A DNA stretch of 64,000 nt from Sphingopyxis sp. YF1 (GTDB lineage Bacteria > Pseudomonadota > Alphaproteobacteria > Sphingomonadales > Sphingomonadaceae), in contig NZ_CP033204.1 of assembly GCF_022701295.1 (NCBI RefSeq), forward strand, positions 2,542,001 to 2,606,000. Direction: 5' to 3'. This document shows positions 62,380-64,000 of the stretch, piece by piece. The notes beneath the pieces are model-generated. The model saw only the letters and a list, made by a program, of their open reading frames with translations. It made no database searches and was not told where the DNA came from. Within the stretch, counting starts at the first letter, position 1. Each line of letters opens with the position of its first letter. Both the position numbers and the translations under genes were made by a program.

Positions 62380-64000
62380 TCATCCGCCCCGTTCCGCCTG
62401 GCGCAACACCGGGGCCCGCCACGTCACCTCATAGAGCCCCCGCCCTGTCGAAGCCGTGACCTTGCGCCCAGTCTGCCGCCCTTGCCCCGGCGCGTCTGTG
62501 ATTGCGATCACTTTCTTCTTGCGCTGCTGCGGGGGCATCCACGGCTTGCCGTCGTCGCTGTGATATTCGTGGCACATCGCGCACGGCGATTCGGTCGCGG
62601 TCTCGACCTTCACCAGCCGCGCGCCGTCCTCGCCGACATGGCAGTCGCGGCACTGGGTGAGGCCGGGAACGAGGAAGTCGGTGGACGCCTTCGACCCTTC
62701 GGCCGCGGTGTGGCAGTCGGCGCAGTCGGTCTCGCGGTGCGCGTCATGGTCGAACCAGCCCTTCTCCAGGAAGCGCGGCGTCTGGTTGACCGCCATCACG
62801 CGCCAATTGTTACCCGATGCCGGAGCAAAGATGGTGTGACAGTCGTAACAGGCCCCGCCCTTCGAAAAGACCGCGCGCACCGCATCCTCCGCTCGGCCGG
62901 GGCGCACCGCAACCTCGCGGAAATAGATGTTGTACACCTGCCCTTCGGCATAGGCGCCCGGCCGCCGCCGCTGCATGCCGCCGAGTTGCAGCGGGCGCGC
63001 CGGCGGGGTCGAACGATAATAGGCGGTGAGGTCGGCGACCACCTGTCCGGGCTCGCCGTGGCGCAGCGTCCGCGTCACCCCGCCCACGGTCTCGAACGCC
63101 AGACTGTGGCACATCGCGCAGTCGCGCTCCATCTCGACCGGCTTCACGCGCACCCCGTCGGCCTCGACGCGGTGACAGTTCTGGCACTCGAGCTGCTTGC
63201 CGAAATCGTAGCGCCCGCGGAAGCTCGCCGCCATGCGCGCGACCCCGCCGGTCGCCTGCAGGTGCAGGTCGTGCGGGAATTTGAGGCCGTTGTAGTCGAC
63301 CAGCCCCTTGGTCATCGGCGTGCGCGCCGGCTTCGCCCCCGGCGCGGCGCGGACAAGCGGGCGGAACTCCGGATGGCCGGTACCGAAATCGGACGCATCG
63401 GCGAGCGCGGTCGGATGCCCCGCAGCCTTCAGCCGCCCCGCCATACCGTCGTGACAGTCGGCGCAGAATTTCTGCGGCGTCGCCGCCATCGGCCCCGCGC
63501 CTTCATGCTCGGTATGGCATTCGACGCAGCGCCCCTGCGGGCGGTTGAATGCCTCGCCGACATTGGCGAGCAATTTGTCGAACCCACCCTTCGGCGCGCG
63601 CGCGGCGAGCAGCATCGCGGTGGGCGCATTGGCGTGCGCCGCACTCATCGCCTTGTGCTCGCCGGTGTGGCAGCCGACGCACGCCGTGTCGGTCACCGCG
63701 ACGAACGGCTCGACGTGGCACGACTGGCAATCGTCCTTCAGGCTCTTGTGCGCGCTCGACAGTGGCCCCGAACTCCAGCTGCTGTCGGCGTGGAACCCCT
63801 GCGGCCGTTCGTCGACGTTGCGATAGCTGTGCCACGCCCAGATCGGCCCGACCAGAAAGGCGAGCAGCATCAGCACCGCAAAGGTCCACGCGCCGACGCG
63901 CTTGCCCGGCATCACCCCCGCCAGCGAGAAGGCCTTGACCTCGTCAACGTCCTTCGACGACTGCGACAGTTCGTCGATGCGTTCGACGAGCAGGATGATC
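62380..64000 (-). CDS. Multihaem cytochrome c3-like protein (5' partial)
   Basis: The frame stays open to the window edge, so the start is missing. The visible part begins with a cytoplasmic stretch (LLVERIDELSQSSKDVDEV), then one membrane helix (WTFAVLMLLAFLVGPIWAW), then a periplasmic domain with ten CXXCH haem motifs (CQSCH, CVGCH, CVECH, CADCH, CQNCH, CAMCH, CYDCH, CADCH, CRDCH, CAMCH). A late part (PPQQRKKKVIAITDAP) lies past the last haem. It resembles cytochrome c3 family electron carriers. The part before the helix is not an ordinary signal, so an extra cytoplasmic domain precedes it. Redox partners are unknown. Confidence 0.88.
   Translation of the reverse strand, partial: IILLVERIDELSQSSKDVDEVKAFSLAGVMPGKRVGAWTFAVLMLLAFLVGPIWAWHSYRNVDERPQGFHADSSWSSGPLSSAHKSLKDDCQSCHVEPFVAVTDTACVGCHTGEHKAMSAAHANAPTAMLLAARAPKGGFDKLLANVGEAFNRPQGRCVECHTEHEGAGPMAATPQKFCADCHDGMAGRLKAAGHPTALADASDFGTGHPEFRPLVRAAPGAKPARTPMTKGLVDYNGLKFPHDLHLQATGGVARMAASFRGRYDFGKQLECQNCHRVEADGVRVKPVEMERDCAMCHSLAFETVGGVTRTLRHGEPGQVVADLTAYYRSTPPARPLQLGGMQRRRPGAYAEGQVYNIYFREVAVRPGRAEDAVRAVFSKGGACYDCHTIFAPASGNNWRVMAVNQTPRFLEKGWFDHDAHRETDCADCHTAAEGSKASTDFLVPGLTQCRDCHVGEDGARLVKVETATESPCAMCHEYHSDDGKPWMPPQQRKKKVIAITDAPGQGRQTGRKVTASTGRGLYEVTWRAPVLRQAERGG

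Overview
The window is high-GC DNA from an alphaproteobacterium. The gene set (lgt-midA-GNAT-pgeF, an MlaE/F/D operon with a STAS-fused permease, grxD-bolA-DUF1476, paired GlsB/YeaQ proteins, many SPOR proteins) and the GC-rich hairpin repeats between genes look most like Sphingomonadales, probably Sphingopyxis or a close relative. That assignment is inference from content, not from a marker gene. I found no rRNA, tRNA, CRISPR array, prophage or insertion sequence. Bases 1-141 hold no gene that I can support beyond the leader of the first CDS.

Layout. 0.1-9.9 kb: lipid and envelope functions (acyltransferase, cyclopropane fatty acid synthase, a Tat-type molybdopterin oxidoreductase with a membrane cytochrome b, an acyl-CoA ligase), then a compact lgt-midA-acetyltransferase-pgeF operon with overlapping stops and starts. 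10-13.6 kb: a DASS transporter, a PLP-dependent sulfur amino acid enzyme and a HAD phosphatase. 13.7-17.2 kb: a complete Mla-type lipid transport operon (permease, ATPase, MCE protein, auxiliary lipoprotein). 17.4-23.3 kb: an SMR exporter, two small exported proteins, and a block in which two SPOR-domain proteins flank an orphan ParA ATPase and a probable ribbon-helix-helix partner. 24-28.9 kb: aminopeptidase N, an epimerase-like SDR and a DUF445 protein. 28.9-33.6 kb: an RND efflux pump and adaptor with a recognisable promoter and a possible operator. 33.9-34.5 kb: two GlsB/YeaQ paralogues. 34.5-36 kb: a gene-poor, repeat-rich stretch. 36-40.4 kb: nadA, small membrane proteins, a metallo-beta-lactamase-fold hydrolase, monothiol glutaredoxin, BolA and DUF1476.

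The main region of interest is 40.6-58.3 kb. Five tightly packed co-directional genes encode an exported TPR-CHAT caspase-like protein, a CHASE2 class III nucleotide cyclase, a small exported protein with weak FecR-like character, a TpsB outer-membrane transporter and a 3,277-residue TpsA exoprotein. The layout suggests a two-partner secretion system coupled to a periplasmic protease and a sensor that makes a cyclic nucleotide. After it come cysS, a 2-hydroxyacid dehydrogenase, a CpdA-like phosphodiesterase and a multihaem cytochrome c cut by the window edge.

Intergenic space is rich in dispersed repeats. A ~237-bp sequence occurs twice in inverted orientation (23635-23872, 34884-35119). A 177-bp sequence occurs twice in direct orientation (35111-35287, 58388-58564). 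Several shorter hairpin families lie mostly at gene ends.
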